Source: Dicyema japonicum
Lineage: Eukaryota; Dicyemida; Rhombozoa; Dicyemidae
Assembly: GCA_011109175.1 (NCBI GenBank)
Contig: RDEW01000022.1
Coordinates: forward strand, 642,273 to 706,272
Length of the DNA: 64,000 nt
Direction of reading: 5' to 3'
Each line of letters starts with the position of its first letter. The stretch's first letter is position 1. A program made the position numbers and the translations under genes. Of this stretch, positions 11,701 to 23,217 are shown in pieces. Below the pieces are notes generated by a model. The model was not told the DNA's origin and ran no database searches. It saw nothing but the letters and a program-made list of their open reading frames with translations.

Positions 11701-12170
11701 TCGTGGGGCCAACCCCTATTTCCTTTATAGGCGTGTTCACGTCGCTGCATACCTCACATTCAGAGACTACCCTAGGTTGACATTCCATGCAGTCTTCCTC
11801 ATCAACAGGCATCGATACTCTATGCCTCTCCTCACTTGCATACTCTCCAAAGTCATCCGTAACACTAGCGTTTGTATATAAGCTTTGACCCTCTCCTCAA
11901 CCTTGAGGGAATAATCTCAAGTTCGTTCGACAGTAGGTCATACTTGTGGAACTTTTCTACCTCGACTCGCTTGAGGCAGTTTTTCGAATTGATCCCAATT
12001 TCAAGAAGAATAATCGTATGTCGGGTTTGTTATTCGTTACAGCCGTATCCGTAGTGATCGTCGTGTCTATACGAATCTCCACAAATTTTTTTGCGTGGGT
12101 CTTCAGTTTCTTAGTTTTTCTTATTTTATATTGACGGCAAAGATGCAGGTGTAAACATCTGACCACTTCA
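11700..12170 (-). mobile_element. R2-like LINE remnant, restriction-like endonuclease part
   Basis: Read across two frames, the minus strand gives TTITTDTAVTNNKPDI, then LLEIGINSKNCLKRVE and EKFHKYDLLSNELEIIP, then RVKAYIQTLVLRMTLESM. This is the C-terminal PD-(D/E)XK-type endonuclease block of R2/NeSL-like elements: a [NR][RK]PDI motif, then an acidic L(I/L)E(V/I) strand and a KY.LLANEL helix. RT upstream is not detectable. A gene model with a 19-nt intron could also be drawn here, but the element explains the sequence better. Confidence 0.65.
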
Positions 12171-12827
12171 TTATGCCCTCAATTAACCAAACACAACCAC
12201 ATAGTATTTGAACAGTTTAAAAATGACCACTAAACATTTAACTAGTAATTATACTATTCCTTCTCAATTTCGACATTGGTCCATTCTAAATTTAACCATC
12301 CGATATGTAATATTATTAATTCTCAACTTCTCAGTTAAAGTGATATATTATTATAAGAATGTATTTGGAAAAACGAGGGAAAACCTTAAAGATTCTTGTG
12401 AAGGATGTAATTGATGCGTCCATAGTTTTTGAGACACTGTTCTATGTTCTTGAAAAGATGTTTTGTTTTCTTAGAGTTGATTTGACTCCACCAGTCTGAC
12501 ATTGGTTTTAATTTCTTTGTTAGGCTTGTTGTGTTTTCCTCTACCATGAAATCTTTTTGACAAAACCGATAAATATTCCGTCACAGTGGTAAACGTTTCC
12601 AATGTTCATCAGTACTAAGATTTCAAAACATTCCGTGGAGAATGGGCAATTATTAAGAGTCGTTTTGTAACAGATCTCCTTGTAGTCGTAAATTTAAGGG
12701 AAAGTGATAACTTTGAGTACTATGCTTCTGTAGAGAATTTATTGATATTCATTTGTATTGGAGATAGGAATATGGTTCAATGCGAACGAAGATGACTTAT
12801 TGAATACAAAAACTGAACATTAACCAA
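12171..12827. other. Spacer, nothing recognised
   Basis: Lies between the R2-like remnant and the stop codon of the MSH4-like gene. Short frames only. Coding-like fragments on the minus strand around 12450-12600 could belong to the upstream part of the R2-like element, but I could not align them. Confidence 0.35.
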
Positions 12828-15590
12828 CTATGAGTCAAATTTAACAGCCTCGTCGTATTCTCGTCTTAATTCCTTTAGATATAACCTCATTGAGTTTTCA
12901 TCAAGAGCAGAGTTACCTTTAGCAATATCCTTTAGTTTAATAACCAGCCTCATTTTTGCCCTTTTCACTTTAATAGCATTAATATGTGAAATGTCCTCAT
13001 TCTGAATATAAAAATAATAAATACTTCTATGTCACCCATAGTCTCTGAACATTCCCTAGCAGTTACTATTATTTCAGAGGGCAGACTGGTCATTGAAGCC
13101 AAAGTAATGCCTAATAAGTGCAACCACAACCATAATCAGTCGATGTACTTTTCCCCTTTTCAAGAGAGCTCTTAAATACAAAAGTAGGTATTCCAATACG
13201 TTGTGAGGTAACAAAGTAATAGCTCTAATAATAAACAGAGTAACTTTTCAACACAAGGATTGATATCTTCCAAAAGACAGACCTTATCAATATTAGTAGC
13301 TATTAACACAATCGACTAAATTATTGAAAATTATACCCCTAATTTACACAACTCTTCCAATATAGAAATACAAATGAGCGCTCCAGCCATCTGGTCACTT
13401 ACTGTAATAAAAAAAGAGAGTACAGCAGTATAATTTATCAATAAAGACATACGAGTTATTTCCACATGACCTGAGTTATCCTGACATTTGTTGCATCTAA
13501 ATTATTATTATATATAAACATCTTTCTAATGTGGAAAGTGACGATTCAGTCTCTGATTGACCACAGTAAAATAAAATTTGATTAGCAAATTTGAAGCATG
13601 CATAATCTGCGGGTCAAACAACCCAAGTTGAGTCATTATTAGTAGAAGGGCCACGTGTATTAAATAAGTTGTTTTCCCACTCTTTTCTGACACAATCATT
13701 ACCATGTTACATCCTCCTTTAATGTGGATTCGGTTACTCTCAGTGATGTCCTATATATGATTAATTAACAAAAAGTATGATCGGGGACAAAATTAGAATC
13801 GATTCTGTCGATAATTGGATGTCTTCTATTCCTCAATACAATGAAAAATGATAATTCAGGACAAACTATATGATTACAGTACTAATCATAGTCAGAAAGG
13901 GTGCAAACCTGGGAGAAAGAGTATAACAAATCCAATTCAGCAACAGACTCTTCCAATGAGTAGAGACAGCCAATCTGAGAACGAATACCCACAACATAAG
14001 GGAGTAAAACACTTATTAAATAGACAACTACTTACTTGATTGTTTGTACATTTCATTGAGGGATTCTCTCAGTCGGACTATATTATAGTTAACAAACAAC
14101 TATTCAATTTAATCTACTAATAATATAACATAGAACCATGTCGACTATATAACAAGTTATACTGTTTTTGTGCGTAAATACTTTGACAAAGACTGGGGGA
14201 AGAGATTGTTTCTTAGTGGCAGTAAAGTGAATGTAGTAACCACGTGCTTCATTGTACATTAGTTTGTATTCTGGAAGGACATACTGACTAATTATAAGAC
14301 GAGTATATTCTATGTGATTCAATCAAGTACCTTTGATGTCCTCTGAGACTTCCGAGTAAGTCATAATGGCTAAATCCAGCATAACATCAAGATTGGGCTG
14401 ATTGTAAACTAAAATTACTCTAATTGACGATATTATTAGTGGCATTTGTTCTGAAAAGTTGTCGTGGAATATTTTGTCCAGCCAATCGTTAATCACTCCA
14501 TATCGTTCATCTTTGAGATTCTTTGTGTTTGTTATTAATACTTGTCTCTGCCTTTGAAAGATGTATTCGTTCTTTACTTTTTCGAGACACTCTTCCAGTC
14601 GAGGAAGAAAAGTCAGTGTTATTCTCAGGTTTTTTAGAGCAATGAGGATCGACTTTGCAGTTTTAACCTACAATGAGAGTGAGGTTGACTAAATCCTGAC
14701 GAGAACAGCAAGTCACAATTGTGGATATGATTCGTTCGGTGTGCATAAATTTGGGTAATAATCGTTGGAGGAAAAAAAATAGATCCTGATTGTTTGTGAG
14801 TTCCTCCACAACATCCTGTCGTTCCATGTTGTCCCGTATTCTATGTGAGTAAGAATTCTACCGAAGGATGGCTGAAGATATTAGCACGCAGTAATCTAAA
14901 CCCAGACTTTGTTCTGGTGTGGTTGAGGACGGAAAGCAAGTCGAGTTCTTTTTCGCGTCTCTGAGATAGTACAAAAGTTCTAAATTGTGAGCAGTTTTAG
15001 AATCTAATTACAGTTAAATACAAACCAATGAGAGTTGTGTTAGTGACTGTTTAAACTCTACCTTGAGTGATGAGTTGTGGAAAGTCAAATTGTAGTAAGA
15101 TTCTAGATAACACAACAGTGCATTAGCAGCAGCAAGTGCATAGTATCAAATATAATCAATTGTTACTTATTCTCCACTTGGTCGACCACATGGAATAATT
15201 TCTCATTACTAGTTTTGTTATCTTGTCCATTCCTGCAATCACTATTAAATAAAACCCAAACATTAGGAAAATAAATCCTATAGATAAATTGAATTTAGAT
15301 TCACCCATATTCTCCCTTATTACATTCACTGCGTTTATCTTGGTGGACATTTTGGAACAACAAAAGCACTTGGTTGCAAAATGTTGCAGTAGGTTATTAA
15401 ACAGGAATAACAGATTGTTCAAAAGTTTGAATGAGAGTGAGAATGGAACACTCTTTAGGCTCAGTTGAGGCAATTCCAACTTCAACACTTGGCAGAACTC
15501 TCCTTCGCTTATTTCTAATAAATTTAAGATATATATTACCTAGAATTGATTTTGTGGTATTTTCGGTTATGGTTGGCTTTTTACTCAATG
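12828..15590 (-). pseudogene. MSH4: MSH4-like MutS homologue with degraded ATPase motifs
   Basis: The minus strand follows the meiotic mismatch-repair homologue MSH4 from its N-terminal domain to the end. Recognisable blocks are EVGIASTEP, YYALAAANALL, NHTRTKSGFRLLRANI, LKDERYGVI, LDLAIMTYSEVSEDIKG, YNEARGYYIHF, RNRRHPIIDRI, PADYACFKFANQI and GITLASMTSLPSEII. Stop is TAG at 12828-12830. Clean GT-AG introns of 22-23 nt join several exons. However, the Walker A loop reads VSEKSGKTT in place of TGPNMSGKST. The Walker B block is YVFIDKL with Lys for the catalytic Glu, and ATH has become ATN. About five junctions need a one-base change. MSH4 pairs with MSH5 in meiotic crossover formation. I infer a decaying gene or an ATPase-dead derivative; some frame breaks may be assembly errors, but the missense losses are not explained that way. 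Confidence 0.62.
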
Positions 15591-15879
15591 TGACTGGTTG
15601 TTCTGTTCTATAGCCTTATACTTTAACTATCTCTTTGAATGAATTAATGTTGGAAAGTGATGTCGGATTGAAAGTTAATAATTCATTAAAATCTAATTAA
15701 AACCCACATTACCGTATTCCATTTAAAAATATTTCCCTCCTAATAAATATAATTTATTTAAAAATAAGTTTAATTTTAAAAAAGAAAATTTTGTTTATTT
15801 ATTATCTCCTGGTATTTGAAGGTAACCGGTGTATAACAGGAATATCCTACCAAGGGTGGACGCTCGCAAATATTCGTTA

Positions 15880-16130
15880 GATATATAGCGCATAACTCAA
15901 AGGCTGGCTCGTACAAGAGAAGAAGTGGTATTCTGGTCATCTAATAGGCAGAAAGGGCAAAGCCGATTGTCAGATTCTTTAAAGCTTATAAATCCATATA
16001 TTGACCGCAACAGAGACGCGTTCAAATGAAATATAGCTACAATATTTATAAGAGTGGTTTTCTGGAATAACCTCATGTCCGCCCTGAGCAAGCAGAACAC
16101 CCTCACGGGGATACGAAAAATGCTTCATAA
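15880..16130 (-). mobile_element. LINE-type C-terminal zinc-motif remnant
   Basis: A minus-strand frame ends with KESDNRLCPFCLLDDQ, a CxxC motif preceded by basic residues. A similar CPFC motif in another remnant lies at 24.7-24.9 kb, there followed by H and C ligands. This resembles the C-terminal cysteine motif behind some non-LTR RT domains. The second half of the ligand set is lost here. Assignment is tentative. Confidence 0.35.
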
Positions 16131-16199
16131 CTCTGAGAGCACCCTTGCGATGACTTGGAGAACAAGAACTTTTTAAGTAAACTCACGAAGTATTATTCC

Positions 16200-16835
16200 T
16201 CCGTGAGTTTTATTCCGCACAAGAAACTCGAATTTGATCTTTCATTTATCAAACCCAAGAGAGACGTCACCACAATTGTTCTCTCAGTGGAGAATGTGGG
16301 GAAAATCTAATTCAATCTAATTCAGCCAGCTGTAGTTCAATCTACAGTAATGGAAAATATAGGCCCTATCCTTTTCCTCACCCGAATTTTCAATCCACAT
16401 GTACTTTATCTCATCCGCATGGAAGTTATCTAATATACGGCCGATTTTGAAACCAGGAAGGTAAAGGTCTCACCGGCCTCGTTCAGACATTATCTTTCTT
16501 GTTTGCCTCCTCAAAAATATAGATTAGGTAATTCTCGAGCAGATTAAACATTACCTTCTCATGTATTTTTTCAACATGGGTTAAATAAAGATCAGTCTAC
16601 AACAACTCACCTTACATCCCTAACAAAATTCATCAATGAGGGCAAACCTTGTTATTAAAAGTCCTCTAATATGCTCCATTGACATACAGAAGGCTTTTGA
16701 CTCCCAAGGAAAAAATTTAAAAGAAAGATGTTTATTTCTGATATTCTTAACAGATTTACAATTTTGATTGCAAGCTTCTTTAGCGGACGAGATAAAGGGT
16801 AGTTGCATGTTCCATAATAATAGCACAAGAGACCA
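16200..16835 (+). mobile_element. LINE family A, RT N-terminal part
   Basis: The plus strand encodes FFQHGLNKDQSTTTHLTSLT, then the IDIQKAFDSQGK catalytic block and a following FL.GRDKG. This matches the RT segment HGFKCERSTTTHLTSL..LDFQKAFDS..FLSGRRG of the 57-60 kb element. Several stops are present. The reading is cut at about 16835 by an opposite-strand LINE piece and resumes at 17380. Confidence 0.75.
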
Positions 16836-16849
16836 CGGTTACACAAACT

Positions 16850-17375
16850 AACTAATCAAGTATCCCAGCACGCTCTAGCAGGAACCTCATCATAGCCCGA
16901 TGCTCCTCCCTCGACCCCTTCGCAGTCACGTCACGACTGCGCGTTCCATAGTTCATTCGTATCATCAAAAGGCATTGGTGGCTGCAACTCTCCATAAATT
17001 CAGCGTTCCGTGATTTTATGGGCTCTTTTTCGGCTATCCTCGATCTTCAAGATATTTGTTCAAGAGATGTATGGGCCTCATATACCACATGGATAAGAGA
17101 TGCATGGTTCAATATATTGTTCATATGCTCAAAACAGTATGATCTCCGTTCTTCCAGAAGTCTGTGAGGCATTTCAAAATATTGGTTTTCTTTTCGCATT
17201 TTGTTTGAAGTTTTCAACATGAGGCGAGAATGACATGTGCATGTCAAAAGTCACCCCAAAGATCCTTTGAGATCTTCTAAAAGGAATAACTTCATTGTTT
17301 GTCATCAGTTCGACCGTCCGTCTTCCCGGTCTCTTGTCTGAAGTAAATAGGGTTGTGACGGATCTATCACTATAT
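16850..17375 (-). mobile_element. Opposite-strand LINE A 3' piece nested in a LINE
   Basis: The minus strand encodes VTTLFTSDKRPGRRTVE, FGVTFDMHMSFSPHVE and a degraded CISYPCGI..GPYIS block. It ends in RACWD followed by a stop, which corresponds to the RRTGIT stop of the 57 kb element. It sits exactly between the two halves of a plus-strand LINE RT, so it is a 3' fragment inserted in, or inverted into, that copy. Confidence 0.7.
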
Positions 17376-17379
17376 TTCT

Positions 17380-17925
17380 GCCAGACGGTGTCCCATAGGG
17401 ATGTCATCCATTTTGTTCAACCTCTTCCTGAACGATATACCCCCAATACCAACGGCAATAAACTAGTTTTTGCATATGCTGAAAATAAAATCATCGTATC
17501 AAGAGACCAGTATGTTCACGTTGCTACTTACAAAATTTATATGAAAAACCTATTATACACAAGCCCTGAAAAATCATGCACAATGATTTTTTACCTAAAA
17601 TAGAAAACTAAATAACACTCTACAACAGACAATCAGCTATAATTGTGCTGCATTAAGTTAAACTTGTCTGATACAAATATAAAGATCCAAGTCTTTCAGA
17701 CAATAGTCACTAGAACTTTACAAAAGTGCTCCACATCGCTGTAAGACCAATTCTTTTAATTGTTAGGAGAACCAAAGTTTCCAGAGGTAACACGTGCAAA
17801 TGGGATGTGCGTCAGATCGAATTTATTTCAAAAACCAAAGGTAAAACCAAAATACCTTATCCCTTGATCATGACGCTTTCCAGTAGAGGATCCAGGGAGC
17901 GAAATAATCTCCCGGTGGAATAAAG
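17380..17925 (+). mobile_element. LINE family A, continuation of the interrupted RT
   Basis: The plus strand resumes with DGVP and, after a stop, GCHPILFNLFLND-like sequence in mixed frames. An FAYAENKIIVSRDQYV segment follows (the YADD box has become YAEN) and then LLYTSPEKSCTMIF. The order continues the RT cut at 16835. The catalytic Asp pair is lost. The 3' boundary is unclear and may extend to about 18100. Confidence 0.65.
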
Positions 17926-18409
17926 AGATGGAACCTTTGAATGCTGGCCAGGCATTAGGCGTCTTCTGTGTAAAGTGCATTAGGTTAAATTTTTATTCCA
18001 AGACCACAGGTAAACCGAAAAGCAAACTAAGTGATCCCGAAAAGTTGAATTCAGACTCTCAACTTGGTTCTATGACCTCTCTTGATCCTATACAAGTTCG
18101 CTGGGTTTGGTTTGTATCCTGATCACGTTGGATTTGGCCTCCTCCGTTATTCCTTCGGATTAGATGTCAAAAGGCGTTTGCATTATGTTCTTTTAGTCGT
18201 AGACCACTTTTTGTCAGTTCAAAAGCATTTTTTATTTAACTACGGTTTTTTAAGCATTAGTCGAAGGTCTCCAGGAGGCACATGCATAGGAAATGCATGA
18301 GTGAATATATTGCGAGTAAACATAGTCCAGTTACACATTTCCGACATTCTCAAAAATAGTCGGTTCTCATTTAACCACATAAGTAAACGGTTCGGATGAT
18401 ATTGTATTC

Positions 18410-18545
18410 TCACCTTGGCAGCCTGGGCGTCTAGTGATGCTATGGATATCGGTGAACGATGGGGTACCCCATTAGGAAATAGCCGAGAGAGTGATCTAAT
18501 GTTCCCAAGGCGGACTCGTCCCCGGGCGCTAAGAAAACTATGCCT
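18410..18545 (-). mobile_element. LINE family A RT scrap
   Basis: The minus strand reads FLSARGRVRLGNIRSLSRLF followed by PNGVPHRSPIS. This matches FLSGRRGRVCIGHARSRSRL..PNGVPQGSPLS of the 57-60 kb element. It may be the 5' part of the same minus copy whose 3' part lies at 16850-17375, with the plus-strand LINE between them. Confidence 0.65.
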
Positions 18546-18600
18546 AAAATAACAGCACTAGAGGGAAGATATGTAATAGTGAGAATTAATTTTATAATAT

Positions 18601-19530
18601 TTATTGGTGGCAGTCTGTTGTCATAATTTGTGATAATAGGTCAATTCTTTGTTCAATTAATGACCCCCACTCAATCAAATGATACTTCCAAGCCACAATT
18701 AAGTTTGCATTCTGAAAACCAGGAGTGATCAACATTAAATAGAATTTACCGACTCTTAAATAAAATGATTATATACTCTGTATTAAAACAGTGACAATTT
18801 GATGAAACTCTTTTTGTCCAAATATCTGCTGAATACTTCGCCTTCCCCCTATTTGGTCGATAAACTTGGGTAATTTCAGTTCTGAGTTTAACCCAGGAAA
18901 TATTCTTTTGTATTTCCATAACAACTCCTCGGAAGACTAAAAATATTAATATTTCTAACCATATACACTGCTGCATAGTTCTTCCATTTTTACTGCCTTA
19001 TTTCTCCTACAGAGAAGGTCACAACTCTTTGTCTCTACCATGTTGCTACAGGTTACCTCTTATGATCTTCCTGAAGTAGTAAATTTTCCCAATAAATTTA
19101 TATGTTTTGTTAAACTGTATAAATATAATGTTGGGGTCATTTACTTTATTCCTGCTGTTTTTGTTAATCACAATCCCGTATAAATTTAATAAATAACACA
19201 ATTTTTTGAATTTGCAAGGACTTTTGTTGAGTTGGGATTCATTTTGGGATAAAAATGAAATTTCAATTTCTGTGATTCCCTCACAGACATTATTTTGGCA
19301 TTTGTTCCGAAATATAAACAAGTTCTTTTTCTCATCACTGCCGAGTTAAGACAGTCTTTCAATAACTCGGGGACAAATGATTGTTTGACCCTGAAAATAT
19401 TGTCTTAATCACGTAAATCAGACATTTTGAGGAAACTGGGTAATCCTCCAAGGAAATATCGCAGACCACTGGTAGTCTATGATTGTTAATGATAGGGAAA
19501 AGCAAGCCAAACATGGTGAATGCATTCATT
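18601..19530 (-). CDS. Unrecognised multi-exon, cysteine-containing protein
   Basis: Several minus-strand exons join in frame across 22-nt GT-AG introns, for example after CLIY, after KIIR and after CFNTE. One longer intron of about 32 nt follows MEELCS. The end is TAA at 18601-18603. The visible product contains NKCQNNVCEGITEIEISFL, a region with Cys pairs (KSCDLLC and NCHCF), and a C-terminus FYLMLITPGFQNANLIVAWK with LIEWGSLIEQRIDLL. The paired cysteines suggest an extracellular or luminal protein. The 5' end is not resolved and may lie above 19530. The CQNNVC segment faintly recalls integrin-alpha stalk domains, but I do not regard that as an identification. One upstream junction near 19350 would need an intron of only 15 nt and is doubtful. 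Confidence 0.5.
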
Positions 19531-19539
19531 TGTCTGAGT

Positions 19540-21190
19540 ATAAGCGGTGAGTAATGAATGTAGTTCCATTAAGTGCGTCGATTAGTTTGGAATAACTTTT
19601 AAGAACAATCAAAAACTCTTGAAACAGTTAAGTGGTTTGCAAGGCATACCATGGAAATATTGCATTAGTCTTTTTGTTGTTGAGTGCAATTCGATAATTC
19701 TGTCTATTTGTGGTAATTTATTGCAATACTTATAAATCTGCTATATTTATATGATAGATTACCCACCAAATTGATCTATTCCACTATCTTGCCTCATTAT
19801 GGTTGATTCCTAATGCTTTCCTACTCGCGATCGTGGACGAGAAAACCTTAGTTGTAAACAAAGTGCACGAAGGATCCGGGTTCTCGTCCATCTGTTAGTG
19901 TGATAATAATAGGTCTTTTAAATACCTTTAAACCTTATCAAAAAATTTGGCATTATCATACTAATTTTTACCCCCTACATGCAAATAATAATATTCGCAC
20001 TTTCAGAGGAGCCATATCAGTCATCGCTCTCCTCAGGCAGAACACGCACTTTATTTTAAGCAAAGAACAGTTATAATAGCTAATCGAGGGAGATCAAGGA
20101 ACACTCTTCACTCCTTTGTTTTCTTTTTCTTGGGTGTATATTCTTTATAGACGATCCGGTTCCGCAGTGAAGTTCACTGATGACGGCGTCACTCGTCAAG
20201 CCAAAGCCCTACATGTAATAACCATTAAAACCGTGCAAAACAGATCCTCTCTCACTCGAGATAGTCTTAGTGTAATCTTATAATTAATTAGTAATAAAAT
20301 CTAAGGACAAATATTTGAATTATAATACTGTTATTCATATGGCCAGCATGCCTAAGCAGATAAATCCATTTGATTATAATCTCTAATCTATTAATTCCAT
20401 GAATAGACTACTCTTAATAAGTCGATTATCAAGCTTTTAACACAAAAAATTATTAGAGAACTGATGTTTTTCTGTTACAAGAGTGCGAACATAAGAGCAG
20501 TAGTGTGACACTAAAGTTTCCAGAATATTCGGTGATTTGTCTTGACATTAATTGAAAATTTGATGGTTGCCTTCTAATTATTACATGAAATAGGACTTTC
20601 TACCAAGACATTGCCGAACATGTCAGTACTCGAACTGATAACTACGAAAATCCGTCTTTCACAACTCTCGTTTATATTGACCGCTAACAAGCTCCTCCTA
20701 GAATTTCATCTCTTACATCACTCAAGAACGTGCCTATTCATGAAGACTTGAGTATTTGGAAAATCGAACAAACTTGCCAATGATTCACCCTCTTACTAAT
20801 TTATACCTCCATTCGATAGATCAGTTAGCAAAGATTGAGGTAATGACTATTCAACAAAATTTATACTTTGTTCCATTATGGATTAAAGCGCTCGTTTTTA
20901 TTTATTCTCATAAGCACGGACAAAATGTCGGATTCAAGATACATCAGAAATTTTAAGCTCTGAAGAATGAAAGTGGGGGTTTATATAGGTCAAATCTTGG
21001 CCAGCCCAAAATTAAATAAATTTTGATGATTTATTATATTCCTTCAATCTCCCAATATTAGTTTACCATTTTAATCATAAACAGCGGTTCACCTGTTGCT
21101 ATGGTGGCGCTCAGTGCAAGTTCTGAATAGTAGAGTGCCGTTCGACTTCCCTACCCTTCTACGACCTTCAGAAGGGCGGTCTACCAATTC
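19540..21190. other. AT-rich stretch with a SINE scrap
   Basis: Apart from the SINE piece at 20125-20215 I recognise nothing. A 66-codon plus-strand frame at 20756-20956 and short minus-strand frames around 19560-19700 are protein-like, but they do not extend through small introns into anything I can name. The part near 19560-19700 could hold upstream exons of the gene at 18601-19530. Confidence 0.35.
20125..20215 (-). repeat. SINE fragment, 3' part of the tRNA-derived family
   Basis: Its reverse complement contains TTGACGAGTGACGCCGTC and CACTGCGGAACCGGAT. These match the middle of the complete SINE copies at 27.2 and 56.6 kb. The tRNA-like head and the tail are missing. Confidence 0.75.
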
Positions 21191-21199
21191 CCCCGCTTT

Positions 21200-22095
21200 C
21201 TCTTTATTACTTCTGTCTGGTTATGTATAATCTAATCCGGGACCCGACTCTAAACTGATTATACTGCAATTAAATGTAAATGGAATCCACAATAAAGTGT
21301 TGGAACTACGCTCCCTCTTATCCCACTTGAATGTGGACATTGCCATCATTCCAGAATAGAAGCTCTCCAGAACATCCCCAACCCCTTGTTTTCCTGGATA
21401 TTGTGTACTTCGCAACGACCGGACAAGAAGTCTCGGAGAAGGATTATTGTCCATAGTTAATGATGGACTTAAATTTACAGATGTTACTCCATTTATATCT
21501 TCTCTCTGCGAAAAAGATTTAATTCAGGAACAAATTTCTATTGAAGTATCCTTTTACCGACGAGGTGTTTTACATTGTGTATTGTCTATATCCAGCCTCA
21601 AGGGTCGTGTAATACTTCCTATATCCCCAACCTATCGAGATTAGGTTGACTGAACTTATACGCGAATCCAGAAGATCCTTGGAGTGACATTCGACTATCT
21701 TATGACGTTCTCCAGTCACACGGAGGATGTGTGAACCAAAGGTCTTCGAAAATGGAACGTTCTAAAAGCTAGTATAAAGAAGAGTCCCTTCCCACCTACT
21801 GCTTGTATCAGCAAACTATATCTTCAAGTTATTGTGCTGATGATTTAATATGCCTGTTCTGTTTGGAGATTCGCTCTTCTCCCTTCGAGGGTTTGAACTA
21901 TCAGACGGAAGATCATGCGACATATGCAATCAGACACCATATCCATCCCCAGTCTCCTTCCAGAGGCGGCAACGTTGAGAAATGGGCAGGGCATCCTACG
22001 TATGTGCACGGAGTTATGAAACCCATTCAGAGAAAGGGCGGCTCATGCAGAGGAATTCAGATTGATAATAAGCAAGATGGAGTTAGTATAATGAG
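21200..22095 (+). mobile_element. LINE family A copy with internal deletion and 2A-like motif
   Basis: The plus strand starts with LLSGYV, a stop and SNPGP (2A-like, 21219-21245; the Glu codon is replaced by TAA). KLIILQLNVNGIHNKVLELR follows, the start of the APE endonuclease. After about 120 codons the frame passes to the RT C-terminal part: ILGVTFDYLMTFSSHTEDV and KWNVLKASIKKSPFPPT. The catalytic RT core is absent. The piece ends next to the stop codon of the SDR gene on the other strand. Confidence 0.78.
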
Positions 22096-22104
22096 TGATA
22101 AGTT

Positions 22105-23155
22105 TAAATAAATGTCCCCGTGATAGTTTCGGCAGCTCTTATGACTTTCAATTCCATTTCTTTGTCCATTGCATATCTTGAGGGAGAGCTCACAGAACAG
22201 TTCTCCAAATACTTTCCCGATACATCCTTTAGCGTCCCATCAACCACCGCATAAATCACAGTCTGGGCCCCATCTTTCGGAGTCTAAGAGAATTAAATAA
22301 ACGCAGACCATTCCAAAAACACGTGCAAGAAACTGTGCCAAAGAAGTAAGGGGAAAGTTTTCGAAAAAATTAGTATTGACGGTGCCAGGGTGGACTGAGT
22401 TAAAGGTGACTGCTAACTTACACGAAAAGGTACCATTTTGTTTGAAATTATCAGTCATATGCTGACAAAAGTATATTTGACAAAGTTTGCTGTTTCCGTA
22501 TTGCTTGAATGCTTTGAAGATGTTTCCACTGAGAAGTTCAGAATCCATACTACCGGATATCTTATGTGCCATCGATGTAACAAAGACAACCCGACTGGGC
22601 TCCCCCATAACTAGTCTGTCTACAAGTAATAACGACAAATACCTAACAACAGAAGGGTAAGCAAGAAGGGTGAGAAAAAGTTAACTTGCATTACAGTTTC
22701 GAGATTATCCTCAGTCTTGACATGTTTGAATACTAAGTTAAATAATATAATAGCACGTGTTAGTCCAGCATTGTTGACAAGGGCGTAAATTTCTTTCTCC
22801 CTCTCGCAAACTTGGTCTGCAAACCTTCTAACAGAGTCGAATGATGCCAGATCAAGAGGAATTACAGATATATTATCATTTCCACTCAATTCCGCAATTT
22901 CCTCAGCAACATGTTCAGCAACTGAGACGTTGATACAACCCATTATCACCTTGGCACCCCTTTTAGCGAGATCCTTAGAAATCTCGTATCCGATACCTGC
23001 CGGATTTATTACCTCTTACTACCTATTGCTCCACCTGTGACTATCACAGTCTTCCCTGATAAATCGGCATTACTATAATATCTTTTGGGGGATTTCCTAA
23101 ACAGAAGGAAATACAGCGTGATAAAACAAGCAATAATAAACAGACAGGTCAACAT
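22105..23155 (-). CDS. Short-chain dehydrogenase, retinol-dehydrogenase-like
   Basis: The complete minus-strand gene has five introns of 26, 24, 23, 24 and 25 nt, all GT-AG and all joining in frame, and about 305 residues. After an N-terminal hydrophobic anchor (CLFIIACFITLYFLLF) come TVIVTGGAIGIG (the TGxxxGIG nucleotide-binding loop, completed across intron 1), PLDLASFDSVRRF, YALVNNAGL, VVFVTSMAHK and the YGNSK catalytic Tyr/Lys. HPGTVNTNF and a C-terminal TPKDGAQTVIY follow. This is the RDH11-14/DHRS13-like group of NAD(P)H-dependent membrane-bound reductases of retinal or other lipid aldehydes; the exact substrate cannot be read. ATG is at 23155 and TAA at 22105. The start lies 62 bp after the PKA stop on the same strand. 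Confidence 0.9.
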
Positions 23156-23217
23156 CAAAATATAAATTAAAAAGAAATTAGTAATTTTAAAAATATTAAT
23201 AGTTCAATTATCGAAAT

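Noticed and set aside
11946-12134. Plus-strand 62-codon frame with a hydrophobic stretch resembling a small membrane protein
   Set aside because: The opposite strand encodes the R2-like endonuclease block (NKPDI, LLEIGI, KYDLLSNEL), so the hydrophobic frame is its shadow.
11700-12170. A minus-strand gene with a 19-nt intron ending in an acidic, Cys-rich tail
   Set aside because: The frame is open but the protein pieces in the neighbouring frames match an R2-like element (RVKAYIQT, VLRMTLESM), which explains the whole stretch.
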